The notes under the pieces were generated by a model. It was not told the origin of the DNA, did no database searches, and was given only the letters and a program-made list of their open reading frames with translations. DNA of 64,000 nucleotides from Stigmatella erecta. Its GTDB lineage: Bacteria; Myxococcota; Myxococcia; Myxococcales; Myxococcaceae. Each line of letters starts with the position of its first letter. Positions within the stretch are counted from its first letter, which is position 1. The position numbers were made by a program, and so were the translations under genes. Positions 16,273-23,600 of this stretch are shown one piece after another. The stretch is from contig NZ_FOIJ01000006.1 of assembly GCF_900111745.1 (NCBI RefSeq), forward strand, positions 372,001 to 436,000, read 5' to 3'.

Positions 16273-16563
16273 TCAAATCCAAGTGACCCCCCTGACGGCG
16301 AAATGGAAGTGCGGCGTTGCCTGCAACGCGGAGCCAAAGAACTGGATGAACGACACGGCCCCGCCTGCCCACCCCGCAGGCCTTGCCGCCGTGCCCTCCG
16401 TCGCTGCAGGGCGAACACCGAGCGCAAGAAGACGGTGAGGATTCAGCAGTACCCACCGCACCCGATGCGGAAAGGGCAGCGTCCACTGTCGAGAGGGTAG
16501 GTGCGGCAGCACCTGCTCGCGCTCCCTCACCAGTCCCTCCCCAGCCACACCTCGCCAGGGCAC
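16273..16563 (-). mobile_element. IS91-family transposase fragment (internal part)
   Basis: Read on the minus strand, residues MPWRGVAGE match the start of the fragment at 18265-18506. They then jump to the middle of an IS91-type transposase: LPHLPSRQWTLPFPHRVRW, followed by GAVSFIQFFGSALQATPHFHF, which corresponds to the conserved QRFGSALNLNLHFH region with its metal-binding histidines. The zinc-finger region between these parts is missing, so this is an internally deleted remnant. Confidence 0.65.
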
Positions 16564-16680
16564 ACGCTACCGGTGGGCACCCACGGAACTCCGCCAAGCC
16601 CGCTTTCAAAATGCCGTGTCTGGAAGTCCTACGGGACCTGCGCTCGACTGAGTGAGATCGCTCTCGCCAGAAGCTCCGAG

Positions 16681-16816
16681 CGGCGGGTTCGATTCCCTCC
16701 GCCTCCAAGCTGAGCAACCCGCCGCTTCCAAGGCGCCGCCCTCTGAGAACGGGGGCTGCGCTTGCATTCTCGGAACCAAATCCGGTTTTTTGGGACCAAA
16801 AAAGGACCAAACCGGA
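16681..16816 (+). repeat. tRNA/tmRNA-3'-end-like repeat, copy 2 (putative att site)
   Basis: Same arrangement as copy 1: GGGTTCGATTCC, CGCCTCCAAG, then CAACCCGCCGCTTCCAAGGC and CTCTGAGAA, ending in two GGACCAAA-type motifs. The T-stem is imperfect here (GCGGG against CCCTC), so this copy has decayed. It lies between two transposase fragments. Confidence 0.6.
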
Positions 16817-16857
16817 GCGTATAGGCAGCGTATAGGCAGCGTATAGGCAGCGTATAG
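16817..16857. repeat. Tandem repeat of an 11-mer (3.7 copies)
   Basis: GCGTATAGGCA is repeated three times perfectly (16817, 16828, 16839), followed by eight bases of a fourth copy. It starts directly at the end of att-like copy 2. Copy 1 has a shorter tandem (ACACATAG twice) at about the same place, suggesting that short tandems near the integration point are part of the element. Confidence 0.85.
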
Positions 16858-16907
16858 CGACGACGCGCGAGCGCCGGTAGAGCATGGGAAGGACAGGAGC
16901 CCTATTC

Positions 16908-16951
16908 TGCCCAGCCCAGCCGCCTTCCCAGGCGGGGCGCGGCAGGGGCCT
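16908..16951. repeat. 44-bp hairpin repeat, copy 1 (possible IS91 end)
   Basis: Matches 20524-20567 at 40 of 44 positions. It contains CCGCCT-TCCC-AGGCGG, a perfect 6-bp stem. It lies 33 bases beyond the stop of the transposase C-terminal fragment, where IS91-type elements carry their origin-end hairpin; that identity is an inference. Confidence 0.5.
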
Positions 16952-16983
16952 AGCACTCTTGGCTGGCTGTGGCGGCTTGAGTT

Positions 16984-17290
16984 TCAACACCCCGCGCTCT
17001 GGGGCGGCCCTCGCGCAGGGGCCAGGGGCGCACTCGCCGTGGGCAACCCCAGGTGCTCCACAATCGCTCTCACCCCTCCTGCTCCCTTCACGGGCGCCAA
17101 CATCCTTAAGCCTGCCTCCACACCTCAAGCACGCGAACACATCCAGGGCGAACGTCCTTTTCAGCAGCCCGGCCCAGTCCAAACGGGGTGTGCGCTCCTT
17201 CCAAAGGCTCCTCCACCGTCGCGGCAAAGGCGGGGCTCTCCTCCTCCTGCCCCGGCTTCGCCCCTGCTTGAGGGAACGGAACTGCTCGAC
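16984..17290 (-). mobile_element. IS91-family transposase fragment (C-terminus, frameshifted)
   Basis: The minus strand encodes LDWAGLLKRTFALDVFACLRCGGRLK, the conserved LLKRVFALDV-CPxCGG block near the end of IS91-type transposases. After a frameshift it continues VRAIVEHLGLPTASAPLAPARGPPQ and a TGA, the usual C-terminus. The coding frame is broken, so it is a pseudogene. It abuts the HEPN-motif gene on one side and att-like copy 2 on the other. Confidence 0.72.
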
Positions 17291-17341
17291 AAGGTGCTTG
17301 AGGACGGGAGCGTTCAGCCGCGCTGCTACCGATGTTGGGGA

Positions 17342-18175
17342 TCACATCACTTCATGGCTGATCTTCACGGTACCCTCGATCAGGTCTTTCACCTGCTCCT
17401 TCGTTGGCTCTTCCGTCTTTTTATGACTACAAAGGTTTCTGATATCTCCGAGACGCTGGATCAAGCGCCAGGTGGTCACGTCGTAAACCCCGGCGTTCTT
17501 CAGAGGGTCATTCAGGTCGCCAATGGTGGGGTCTTTCTTTGAAATCGTGACTCCGTGAGATTTGGCGACCTCAGCGAGATGAGCTTCGAGGACTACTCCC
17601 GTAAGTGCTCCGGCTGCGCGTAGGTATCCATTCTTCAAGAGCTCGCGCGCCGCATCTATTTCTGAGTCATGCAGATCAGCTTGAAGCATCCGTCTAATAT
17701 CAAAGAGCACAGAATCGAATCGCCTCTCGGCCGACTGAAGGATTGTATATTGCGTGTGAAACTTGTCACGCATGACCCTCTGACCGTCGAAGAGGGCCTC
17801 TCCTAGTCGGGACACTTCGATGCCATGAAGGCCATCCGAGATCGTGTAAGTCATGTACGTAATTTCCTTACGGGGTTTCTCCGGTCGATATAGCTCCCGA
17901 AACTCGGTCAGACGATCAGGGATTAGCTGCCTGATAACCTCTTGCGCTTCTGTGTACCAAGCTTGGTAGGAAGGTGCCGTGAAGGGCTTTTTTGCTTTCG
18001 TGAACTCGGCCTTCTTCTCATTGGGAACAAATCCCAGCTTCAGTTCGAGGTCGATCAACATCTTAAGGGCTACGCCAACCAACCGCGCCAGTGCTTCCTT
18101 CTGCCGGTCCAGGTTCGATTGGCGCGCCGGTGCAGTTGCTGGCGTTGTCTTAGGGCCTTGAGGCGAGTCACTCAT
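17342..18175 (-). CDS. HEPN-motif protein of low GC, candidate defence gene
   Basis: A 277-residue soluble protein with base composition unlike its surroundings (rows I counted are 45-50% GC against about 70% nearby), a clear sign of transfer. The N-terminus is charged and the middle is helical. The C-terminal ~100 residues look like a HEPN/DUF4145-type helical domain (ARELLKNGYLRAAGALTGVVLEAHL, then IRNLCSHKKTEEPTKEQVKD). RNLCSH is an R-x4-H motif, the catalytic signature of HEPN ribonucleases. HEPN proteins are common in abortive-infection and toxin-antitoxin systems; no partner gene is adjacent. It is enclosed by the N- and C-terminal pieces of IS91-type transposase genes. A regulatory or core HEPN-fold role cannot be excluded. 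Confidence 0.65.
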   Translation of the reverse strand: MSDSPQGPKTTPATAPARQSNLDRQKEALARLVGVALKMLIDLELKLGFVPNEKKAEFTKAKKPFTAPSYQAWYTEAQEVIRQLIPDRLTEFRELYRPEKPRKEITYMTYTISDGLHGIEVSRLGEALFDGQRVMRDKFHTQYTILQSAERRFDSVLFDIRRMLQADLHDSEIDAARELLKNGYLRAAGALTGVVLEAHLAEVAKSHGVTISKKDPTIGDLNDPLKNAGVYDVTTWRLIQRLGDIRNLCSHKKTEEPTKEQVKDLIEGTVKISHEVM

Positions 18176-18264
18176 AAGCGAGTACGATATCAGGCGGCGG
18201 CTATCCGAGTGGAAACGATCGTCCTAAAACGCGGGCTTTGAGCATAAGAAAAATGGGAGGCCGG

Positions 18265-18506
18265 TTGAAGGTAAGGCAGCGCACCCGCGCGAAGCCGTGC
18301 GCCAGCACTCCGCATTCCAGGTACTTGGCGAATTCCCGCTCCACGTACCGGGGCAGGCCGCGCCCTACCTCGCTGGCCTCCGCCAGCCATGTGGCCAGGT
18401 TCTCCCGCACCGCCTCGTCCAGCACCGTCCCCTCCGGCTGCCTTCGCCGGTACGCCCACCCGTGCGTTCCCACATGCCTCTCCCCAGCCACACCTCGCCA
18501 GGGCAC
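18265..18506 (-). mobile_element. IS91-family transposase fragment (N-terminus)
   Basis: The minus strand reads [18 protein letters not shown] and [20 protein letters not shown], followed by [13 protein letters not shown], the N-terminal region that precedes the zinc-finger of IS91-type transposases. Homology stops right after RVRC, and the HEPN-motif gene follows 90 bases on. The same 5' border (CACACCTCGCCAGGGCACACGC on the plus strand, in part) recurs at ~16545 and ~23435. Confidence 0.72.
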
Positions 18507-18895
18507 ACGCTACCGTCCGCCTCCCACGGGCCCCCGTGGAGCCCCCCCCTGCCTGCTTGTGGGGATCAGGGCCTATGAGAGCAAGCTACAGCAGACCCGC
18601 GCTAGAGGCGCAGGTTCGATTGCCGCCGCTTTCAAGGCGCCGCCCCCTGAGAACGGGGGCGGCGCTCGCATTTGGGAACCCAAGCCGGTTTTTTGGGACC
18701 ACCTGCGTCCAGCGCGGATTGCCGAGGCCCGGCTTTGGCCTTGAGAGACGTGCGCTCACCGGTGCGGCCCCATCGGGCAGACGCCGGCCCAGGTGCACCC
18801 AGGGGGCGGAGGCATCAGAGGTGCCAGGGCCGCCGCGTGGCATCCGGCCATCTTCTGGACAGTGGCCCTTCGCCGGTACACATATACCTACACCG
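18507..18895. other. Region upstream of mtgA with att-like copy 3
   Basis: 389 bases without a gene. Its middle is att-like copy 3 (18608-18706). The last ~190 bases lead into mtgA and should carry its promoter; I see no operator-like palindrome. Confidence 0.5.
18608..18706 (+). repeat. tRNA/tmRNA-3'-end-like repeat, copy 3 (decayed)
   Basis: Reads GCAGGTTCGATTGCCGCCGC, then TTTCAAGGCGCCGCC, CCTGAGAACGGGGGC and GGTTTTTTGGGACC, collinear with copy 2 (GGTTTTTTGGGACC is identical). The T-stem no longer pairs, so this is the most degenerate copy. It marks the right side of the HEPN/IS91 segment. Confidence 0.55.
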
Positions 18896-19789
18896 ATGGC
18901 CTCCCGTCCGCCCTCCGCGCGCGCCCCTACCGTCCGGACGCAGAAAACGAAGCAGCCCCCCTCCAGCGCTCGGCGTGGCGGGGAGAAACGCTCCGGCGCG
19001 GGTTGGAGGCTCTGGGCGCTCGGCTTGTGGCTGCTGTTCATGCTCTGGCTCGGTGTGGGGTACGCGCGGCTGCCCGACGTGAGCGCGCTGCGAACGGAGA
19101 ATCCGCGCACCACCGCGCTCATGGCCCAGCGGGCCGAGGAGGTGTACGCGGCGGGGAGGAAGCCCCGCGTGCGCCAGACCTGGGTGTCCCTCGGCGCGGT
19201 GGCCCCGCACGTGGTGGACGCCGTGCTCATCTCCGAGGATGCGCGCTTCTACCGGCACGAAGGCGTGGATTGGACCGAGGTGAAGAACTCCCTTGATCAA
19301 TCGGTGCACGAGGCGCGGCTGGGGCGCGGCGCGTCCACGCTCACCCAACAGTTGGCGAAGAACCTCTACCTGTCCACGGACCGCAGCCTGCTGCGCAAGG
19401 GCAAGGAGTTGTTACTCGCGCGCCGGCTGGAGGCCCAATTGTCCAAGCAACGCATCCTCGCGCTGTACCTCAACGTCGTGGAGTGGGGGCCGGGGGTGTA
19501 CGGCATCGAGGCGGCGGCCCGCGAGCACTTCGGTGCCTCGGCGCGTTCGCTCAGCGTGGCGCAGGGCGCGATGCTCGCGGCCATGCTGCCCGCCCCCCGT
19601 CGCTGGCTGCCCGCCCAGCGCCCGGAGACGCTGCGCACCCGCGCGGACGTCATCCTGGGGAGGCTGGAGCGCGAGGGGCGCATCAGCGGGGCGCAAGCCC
19701 GTGAGGCCCGGGTCGAGTTGTCCCGCTTCTTCGGCGGGCCGCCCGCGCCAGGCCCCGAGGCCATCGCCCGGCTCCCTGTGGAGAGCTGA
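18896..19789 (+). CDS. mtgA: Monofunctional peptidoglycan glycosyltransferase
   Basis: A 297-residue GT51-family enzyme that polymerises lipid II into glycan strands at the outer face of the inner membrane. A basic N-terminus is followed by one membrane helix (WALGLWLLFMLWLGVGY, residues ~35-52). Conserved GT51 motifs are in order: SEDARFYRHEGVDW with the catalytic Glu, GASTLTQQLAKNLYL, RKGKELLLARRLE, and KQRILALYLNVVEWGPGVYG. No transpeptidase domain follows, so it is the monofunctional type. The ATG at 18896 is the only one that leaves the membrane helix near the start; the ribosome site is weak. The frame stays open far upstream by composition only. It directly follows att-like copy 3. Confidence 0.88.
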   Translation: MASRPPSARAPTVRTQKTKQPPSSARRGGEKRSGAGWRLWALGLWLLFMLWLGVGYARLPDVSALRTENPRTTALMAQRAEEVYAAGRKPRVRQTWVSLGAVAPHVVDAVLISEDARFYRHEGVDWTEVKNSLDQSVHEARLGRGASTLTQQLAKNLYLSTDRSLLRKGKELLLARRLEAQLSKQRILALYLNVVEWGPGVYGIEAAAREHFGASARSLSVAQGAMLAAMLPAPRRWLPAQRPETLRTRADVILGRLEREGRISGAQAREARVELSRFFGGPPAPGPEAIARLPVES

Positions 19790-19916
19790 GCCGCCGGCGA
19801 TCAGCAGGATGCCGATCTTGGCCCAGGCACTCTGGGCCCTGCTGGGGGCTGCCCGCGTCTGAGTCGTGGCGCAGCATCGCGCACTGCCGCCTATGCGTTA
19901 TCCCCGGGGGGCTTGA

Positions 19917-20342
19917 TTACGCTTTGGACGTACACTCCACCGTCCACTCGATGCCGTATTTGTCCCTGAACATGGCGAAGAAGGAACCCCAGGGGCTTTC
20001 GCCCAAGGGCATTTCCACTTCTCCTCCGGCAGAGAGACCGTTGACGATCCTCTCGGCCTCTTCGCGGCTTTCCGCGGTGACGGCGATCTTCGACCGATTT
20101 TCCTGTTCATTGACCCTTCCCATCGCCTCCGGCACGTCATTGGCGATCAGCATGGTGTTCCCGATGGGCAACGTGATGCGCAGGATCTTCTCCGCCTCAT
20201 GCTCCCCCACGTGGGAATGCGGGCCCGCGATGTCCTTGAAGCGGGTAATCTTCCCGAACTCCCCGCCGAAGACGGATCTGTAGAACGTGAACGCCTCTTC
20301 GGCGTTCCCGTTGAAGTTGATGTACGGATTGATGGTGGGCAT
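19917..20342 (-). CDS. VOC-superfamily (PhnB/glyoxalase-like) protein
   Basis: A 141-residue protein with the paired beta-alpha-beta modules of the VOC superfamily. It opens with MPTINPYINFNGNAEEAF and FYRSVFGG, as in PhnB-like 3-demethylubiquinone-methyltransferase-like proteins, and ends GSFFAMFRDKYGIEWTVEC, also typical. The substrate is unknown. The start at 20342 gives the usual family N-terminus, although the ribosome site is poor. The gene is less GC-rich at third positions than the core genes around it, which fits a transferred gene, and it lies between mtgA and the IS91-related debris. Confidence 0.85.
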   Translation of the reverse strand: MPTINPYINFNGNAEEAFTFYRSVFGGEFGKITRFKDIAGPHSHVGEHEAEKILRITLPIGNTMLIANDVPEAMGRVNEQENRSKIAVTAESREEAERIVNGLSAGGEVEMPLGESPWGSFFAMFRDKYGIEWTVECTSKA

Positions 20343-20523
20343 ATGCAGATTGTAGAGGGCGTTCCGTTCGGGTGCGATCAAACTTCCACGGAGGGGGTTG
20401 GGAAGTCCCCTCCCCAATCAAAAAGGGCGGGAGCAGAGCGGGAAGTGAGGGACGCTGACGGGGAGCCCATGAGCCGCACGCTGGGCCGGCGCAGAAGCCA
20501 TTCATCTCCAGCAGACACACGCC

Positions 20524-20567
20524 TGCCCAGCCCAGCGGCCTGCCCAGGCGGGACGCGGCAAGGGCCT
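20524..20567. repeat. 44-bp hairpin repeat, copy 2 (possible IS91 end)
   Basis: Forty of 44 bases agree with 16908-16951. With the transposase N-terminal remnant at 23345-23470 it encloses the TetR/SDR/SDR genes, mirroring the layout around the HEPN-motif gene. Confidence 0.5.
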
Positions 20568-20585
20568 GGCTCTCGCGGATTCGGA

Positions 20586-20708
20586 TCAGCCCCCCGACTC
20601 GATGAGCGCGGCGAGCCGGGCCTCATCCGGTTGGAAGCTTCGAGGCAGAGGAGGGTAGCGGGTCCATGCCTCCCATCCCAGTTCAGCGCACGCGCCCTCC
20701 GCTTCCTT
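20586..20708 (-). pseudogene. C-terminal gene remnant of about 40 codons
   Basis: On the minus strand a frame reads ELGWEAWTRYPPLPRSFQP and DEARLAALIESGG before a TGA at 20586-20588. Third positions are GC-rich and the peptide looks like a genuine protein C-terminus, but a stop lies 41 codons upstream and there is no start. I take it as the truncated end of a core gene cut by recombination. Confidence 0.35.
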
Positions 20709-20756
20709 CGGTCATGGCAAGGAAATCCGGAGGCGGTAGCACGGATGCGGCTTCGC

Positions 20757-21371
20757 TCACGATCGCCGATTGGCAGGACGGGCCCGCCCGTCCGAGGGCC
20801 AGGACGTGAGCGCTTGCTCCACCACGGCCTCGAGCACGTCGCGGCTCGCTCCGGCCTTGGCCTGCACGGCGATACCTTGGGCGACCGTCATCACGAAGGC
20901 CGCCAGCGCCTCGGACTTGGCCGACTTCGGAAGATCGCGTTCAGCCTTTGCCTGCTCGAAGCGCTCACGAAGCCGCTCCTGACCCGCCACCCGGAATTGT
21001 ATCAGCGCCTGTCGCACAGGCTCCGCGTCATCTGAGCCCGCGACCCCACCGTTGATGCCGAGACAACCGGTACGGTCGGGGTAGCGCGTATTGAGTTCGA
21101 CCGTCTTGTGCAGGAAGTGCGCGACGACCTGGCGTGACGTGGGCAGCTTGAGCGCTTCGGGGATGTAGACCAGGTATTGCTCGTTGTACCGCGCCAGCGC
21201 TTTGTGAAAGAGCGACTCCTTGTTGCCGAACGCGGCGTAGAGCGCAGGCCGCTCCACGCCGGCCGCTTCGACCAGGTCGGAGTACGAGGTGCCCTCGTAG
21301 CCCTTGCGCCAGAAGACGCAGACCGCGGCGTCGAGCACCTTGTCGACATCGAATTCCCGATGGCGGCCCAT
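20757..21371 (-). CDS. TetR/AcrR-family transcriptional regulator
   Basis: A 204-residue repressor-type protein. The N-terminal helix-turn-helix is clear (VLDAAVCVFWRKGYEGTSYSD, then AAGVERPALYAAFGNKESLF). The C-terminal ligand domain contains the segment TGCLGINGG, which is seen in regulators of the type found next to short-chain dehydrogenases. The ATG at 21371 follows GAGGAGCTG. It is divergent from the SDR gene at 21507, and the 135 bases between contain two good palindromes, so it most likely represses itself and the two SDR genes and is released by a small electrophile or aldehyde-like ligand (inference). Confidence 0.92.
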   Translation of the reverse strand: MGRHREFDVDKVLDAAVCVFWRKGYEGTSYSDLVEAAGVERPALYAAFGNKESLFHKALARYNEQYLVYIPEALKLPTSRQVVAHFLHKTVELNTRYPDRTGCLGINGGVAGSDDAEPVRQALIQFRVAGQERLRERFEQAKAERDLPKSAKSEALAAFVMTVAQGIAVQAKAGASRDVLEAVVEQALTSWPSDGRARPANRRS

Positions 21372-21392
21372 CAGCTCCTCTCCCTCGTTTTC

Positions 21393-21468
21393 ATAATGAG
21401 CATTATAAATTCATTGACAGCCCTCGTCCAGATTCGTTATCGATCGTTACGGTAACGGTCGTTATCGA
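21393..21468. promoter_or_regulatory. Operator candidates in the TetR-SDR divergent promoter
   Basis: Three elements lie in 76 bases. ATAATG-AG-CATTAT at 21393-21406 is a perfect inverted repeat close to the tetR start. TTGACA at 21414-21419, with TTATCG 17 bases on, could be a plus-strand promoter for the SDR gene. CGTTAC-G-GTAACG at 21445-21457 is a perfect palindrome around a single base, flanked on both sides by the 9-mer CGTTATCGA (21435 and 21460). The symmetrical layout fits a TetR-type operator. Confidence 0.65.
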
Positions 21469-21506
21469 ACCTCACCCGGTGCTGCGGCCCGGTGGAAAGG
21501 GTTGGC

Positions 21507-22268
21507 ATGTCGAACGAACTGAAGGGGAAGGTCGCACTCGTTACCGGCGGGTCGCGCGGACTGGGGGCCGCCATTGCCAGTGCGCTCGCCGACCAGGGCG
21601 CCGACGTGGCGATCACCTACGTCGCTTCGGCCGAGAAAGCCGAGGCCGTCGTCGAGAGGCTGAAGGCCAAGGGCGTCCGCGCTCTGGCCATTCAGACCGA
21701 CCAGGCAGACACGGCCGCCGCCAGGCCGCTGGTCGCCAGGGTGGTCGCGCATTTCGGCCGGCTCGACATCCTCGTCAACAATGCCGCCATCGTCGCCAAG
21801 GGGCAGAAGGTCGACGACCCCGCGCTCGACTCGGCGGCACTCGATCGGCAATGGCAGGTCAACGTCATGGGGGTGGTGGCCAGCACGCGCGCCGCGGCGC
21901 CGGTCCTTTCTGACGGGGGCCGAATCATCTTCATCGGCTCGCTCAACGGTACCCACGCGCTGGTGCCCGGTGTCGCGGACTATGCCGGCACCAAGGCGGC
22001 CATCAACGGCTACGCCAGAGGCGTCGCCCGCGATCTCGGTGGCCGCAACATCACGGTCAATGTGGTTCAGCCAGGAGCCATGCCGACCGACATGATGGCG
22101 GAAGTCTTCGGCAGCACCGTTGCTCCCGACGAGTTCCTCGACGTCCACCCGATTCGCCGGCTCGCAACGCTCGAGGAAGTGTCGGCCCTCGTCTGTTTTC
22201 TGGCCGGGCCGAACGGCGGCTACATGACCGGCAGCGTGCTCGACGTCGCTGGCGGCGCCGTCAGCTGA
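21507..22268 (+). CDS. Short-chain dehydrogenase/reductase (classical SDR)
   Basis: A 253-residue Rossmann-fold oxidoreductase. Motifs: cofactor loop TGGSRGLG near residue 13, NNAA, the catalytic Ser in IGSL, YAGTK with the catalytic Tyr and Lys, and the PGAMPTDM segment. The fold ends TGSVLDVAGG, as in FabG-like reductases. No acidic residue follows the second strand (VAITYV), so NADPH is the likely cofactor. The ATG at 21507 follows GGAAAGGGTTGGC. The substrate is unknown. It is divergent from the TetR gene and 64 bases upstream of a second SDR gene, with which it probably forms an operon. Confidence 0.92.
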   Translation: MSNELKGKVALVTGGSRGLGAAIASALADQGADVAITYVASAEKAEAVVERLKAKGVRALAIQTDQADTAAARPLVARVVAHFGRLDILVNNAAIVAKGQKVDDPALDSAALDRQWQVNVMGVVASTRAAAPVLSDGGRIIFIGSLNGTHALVPGVADYAGTKAAINGYARGVARDLGGRNITVNVVQPGAMPTDMMAEVFGSTVAPDEFLDVHPIRRLATLEEVSALVCFLAGPNGGYMTGSVLDVAGGAVS

Positions 22269-22332
22269 CTCCTTTTCGCCGGCACGCAGGGAAGCGGCCG
22301 GGACTCCTTTCTGCGCAAGCGAGGTATTTAAA

Positions 22333-23343
22333 ATGAACTCTAGGTTGGGTGCGAAGTCGACTGCGGACGACGTTCTTTCCGGCGTTCGTCTCGGGGGCAG
22401 GCGCTTTCTCGTCACAGGCGCTGCATCGGGCATCGGGCGCGAGACCGCCCGCGCGTTGGCCTCTCACGGCGCCAGCGTCGTCGGCACGGTCAGAGACCTT
22501 GCCAAGGCAGCGACCGCGACGGCGGAGGTCCGGCACGCCGCATCACAGGCTGGCGGCAGCCTCGAGCTCCTCGAGATGGATTTGGCTTCGCTGCAGAGCG
22601 TTCGCGCGGGCGCGGACAAGCTCATCGCTGATGGCCGGCGGTTCGACGCGATCATCGCCAATGCCGGCGTCATGGCAACGCCCGCCGGCAAGACGGTCGA
22701 TGGCTTCGAGACCCAGTTCGGCACCAATCACCTGGGCCACTTCGCCCTCGTCACTCGCATCGAGCCTCTGCTCGTCGACGGGGGGCGCCTGGTGGTTCTG
22801 TCGTCGCAGGCGCATCGCGTCGCCGACGTCGACCTCGAGGACTTGAACTTCGAGCGGCAGAATTACGAGCCCTTTCTGGCTTACGGCCGCTCGAAGACGG
22901 CGAACGCCTTGTTCGCCCTGGAGTTCGACCGCCGCCATCGCGAGCGAGGCATTCGTGCGGCCTCGGTGATGCCCGGGAACAGCCGGACCAACCTCCCGCG
23001 CCACTTCTCCGAGCAGGAGCTTCAAGGCCTCTTTCAAACCGTCGGGCGCGCGCGCGCCGAAGCTGGGCTTCCTCCGGGCGAGCTGAAGGCCGTGTCGCAG
23101 GCAGCCGCGACGAGCGTATGGGCGGCGGTCGTGGCCGGCCCCGACGAAATCGGCGGCAAGTATCTCGAGGACGTCGCGGTTGCGCCAGTCAACGACGCGC
23201 CGAACCCGTTTGCCGATGGGGTTCGCCTGTATGCGCTCGACGCGGACAAGGCCAGGCGGCTCTGGGCAAAGAGCGAGGAGCTCGTCGGCGCGGTCTTGAG
23301 CCCCGCCGGCAACGGACGGCTGGGCGACCCGATAAATAGATAG
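22333..23343 (+). CDS. SDR oxidoreductase of the retinol-dehydrogenase-like type
   Basis: A 336-residue SDR longer than the classical form. It has TGAASGIG, the NAGVMATP block, [20 protein letters not shown] with the catalytic Ser and YGRSKTAN with the catalytic Tyr and Lys, the pattern of WWOX or retinol-dehydrogenase-like members. The ATG follows GCGAGGTATTTAAA. The last residues ([14 protein letters not shown]) run right up to an IS91-type fragment whose border is at ~23345, so the natural C-terminus may have been replaced by a few codons of junction sequence. Likely second gene of the TetR-controlled unit. Confidence 0.88.
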   Translation: MNSRLGAKSTADDVLSGVRLGGRRFLVTGAASGIGRETARALASHGASVVGTVRDLAKAATATAEVRHAASQAGGSLELLEMDLASLQSVRAGADKLIADGRRFDAIIANAGVMATPAGKTVDGFETQFGTNHLGHFALVTRIEPLLVDGGRLVVLSSQAHRVADVDLEDLNFERQNYEPFLAYGRSKTANALFALEFDRRHRERGIRAASVMPGNSRTNLPRHFSEQELQGLFQTVGRARAEAGLPPGELKAVSQAAATSVWAAVVAGPDEIGGKYLEDVAVAPVNDAPNPFADGVRLYALDADKARRLWAKSEELVGAVLSPAGNGRLGDPINR

Positions 23344-23344
23344 C

Positions 23345-23470
23345 GTGGCCAGGTGGTCCGTCACCGCCTCGTACGGCACCGTCCCCACCGGAGGCCTCCG
23401 CCGGTACGCCCACCCGCGCTCCTCCTCCTGCCACACCTTGCCAGGGCACACGCTCCTGTCCGCCTCCCAT
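23345..23470 (-). mobile_element. IS91-family transposase fragment (N-terminus)
   Basis: The minus strand encodes [18 protein letters not shown] and TDHLATL, matching the N-terminal [22 protein letters not shown] of the copy at 18265-18506, then breaks off at the end of the SDR gene. The plus-strand border CCAGGGCACACGCT is shared by all three N-terminal copies. Between here and 23600 I see only non-coding junction sequence. Confidence 0.65.
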
Positions 23471-23600
23471 GGGGTTCTCGCGAGCCCTGGGAGACCGGGG
23501 TGCTGCACCGCGCGCTCCCGGGCCTCCGGCACGAGGTGGGCCTACCGCATGGACATCTCAGAAGAGGCGATCAACGACGGCGCGCGGCGCGGCATGCCAG

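Larger units (their letters stand above)
16564..16983. other. Recombined intergenic stretch
   Basis: 420 bases with no gene. It holds att-like copy 2 (16681), the 11-bp tandem repeat (16817) and the 44-bp hairpin repeat (16908), all listed separately. The remainder shows nothing recognisable. Confidence 0.55.
20343..20756. other. Recombined intergenic stretch
   Basis: 414 bases without an intact gene. It holds a 7-bp-stem hairpin (GGAGGGG at 20390-20396, CCCCTCC at 20407-20413) close to the glyoxalase-like start, the second copy of the 44-bp repeat, and a short coding-like remnant, both listed separately. Confidence 0.5.

Noticed and set aside
16817..16857. Iterons of a plasmid or phage origin
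   Set aside because: Only 3.7 short copies, with no replication-initiator gene nearby.
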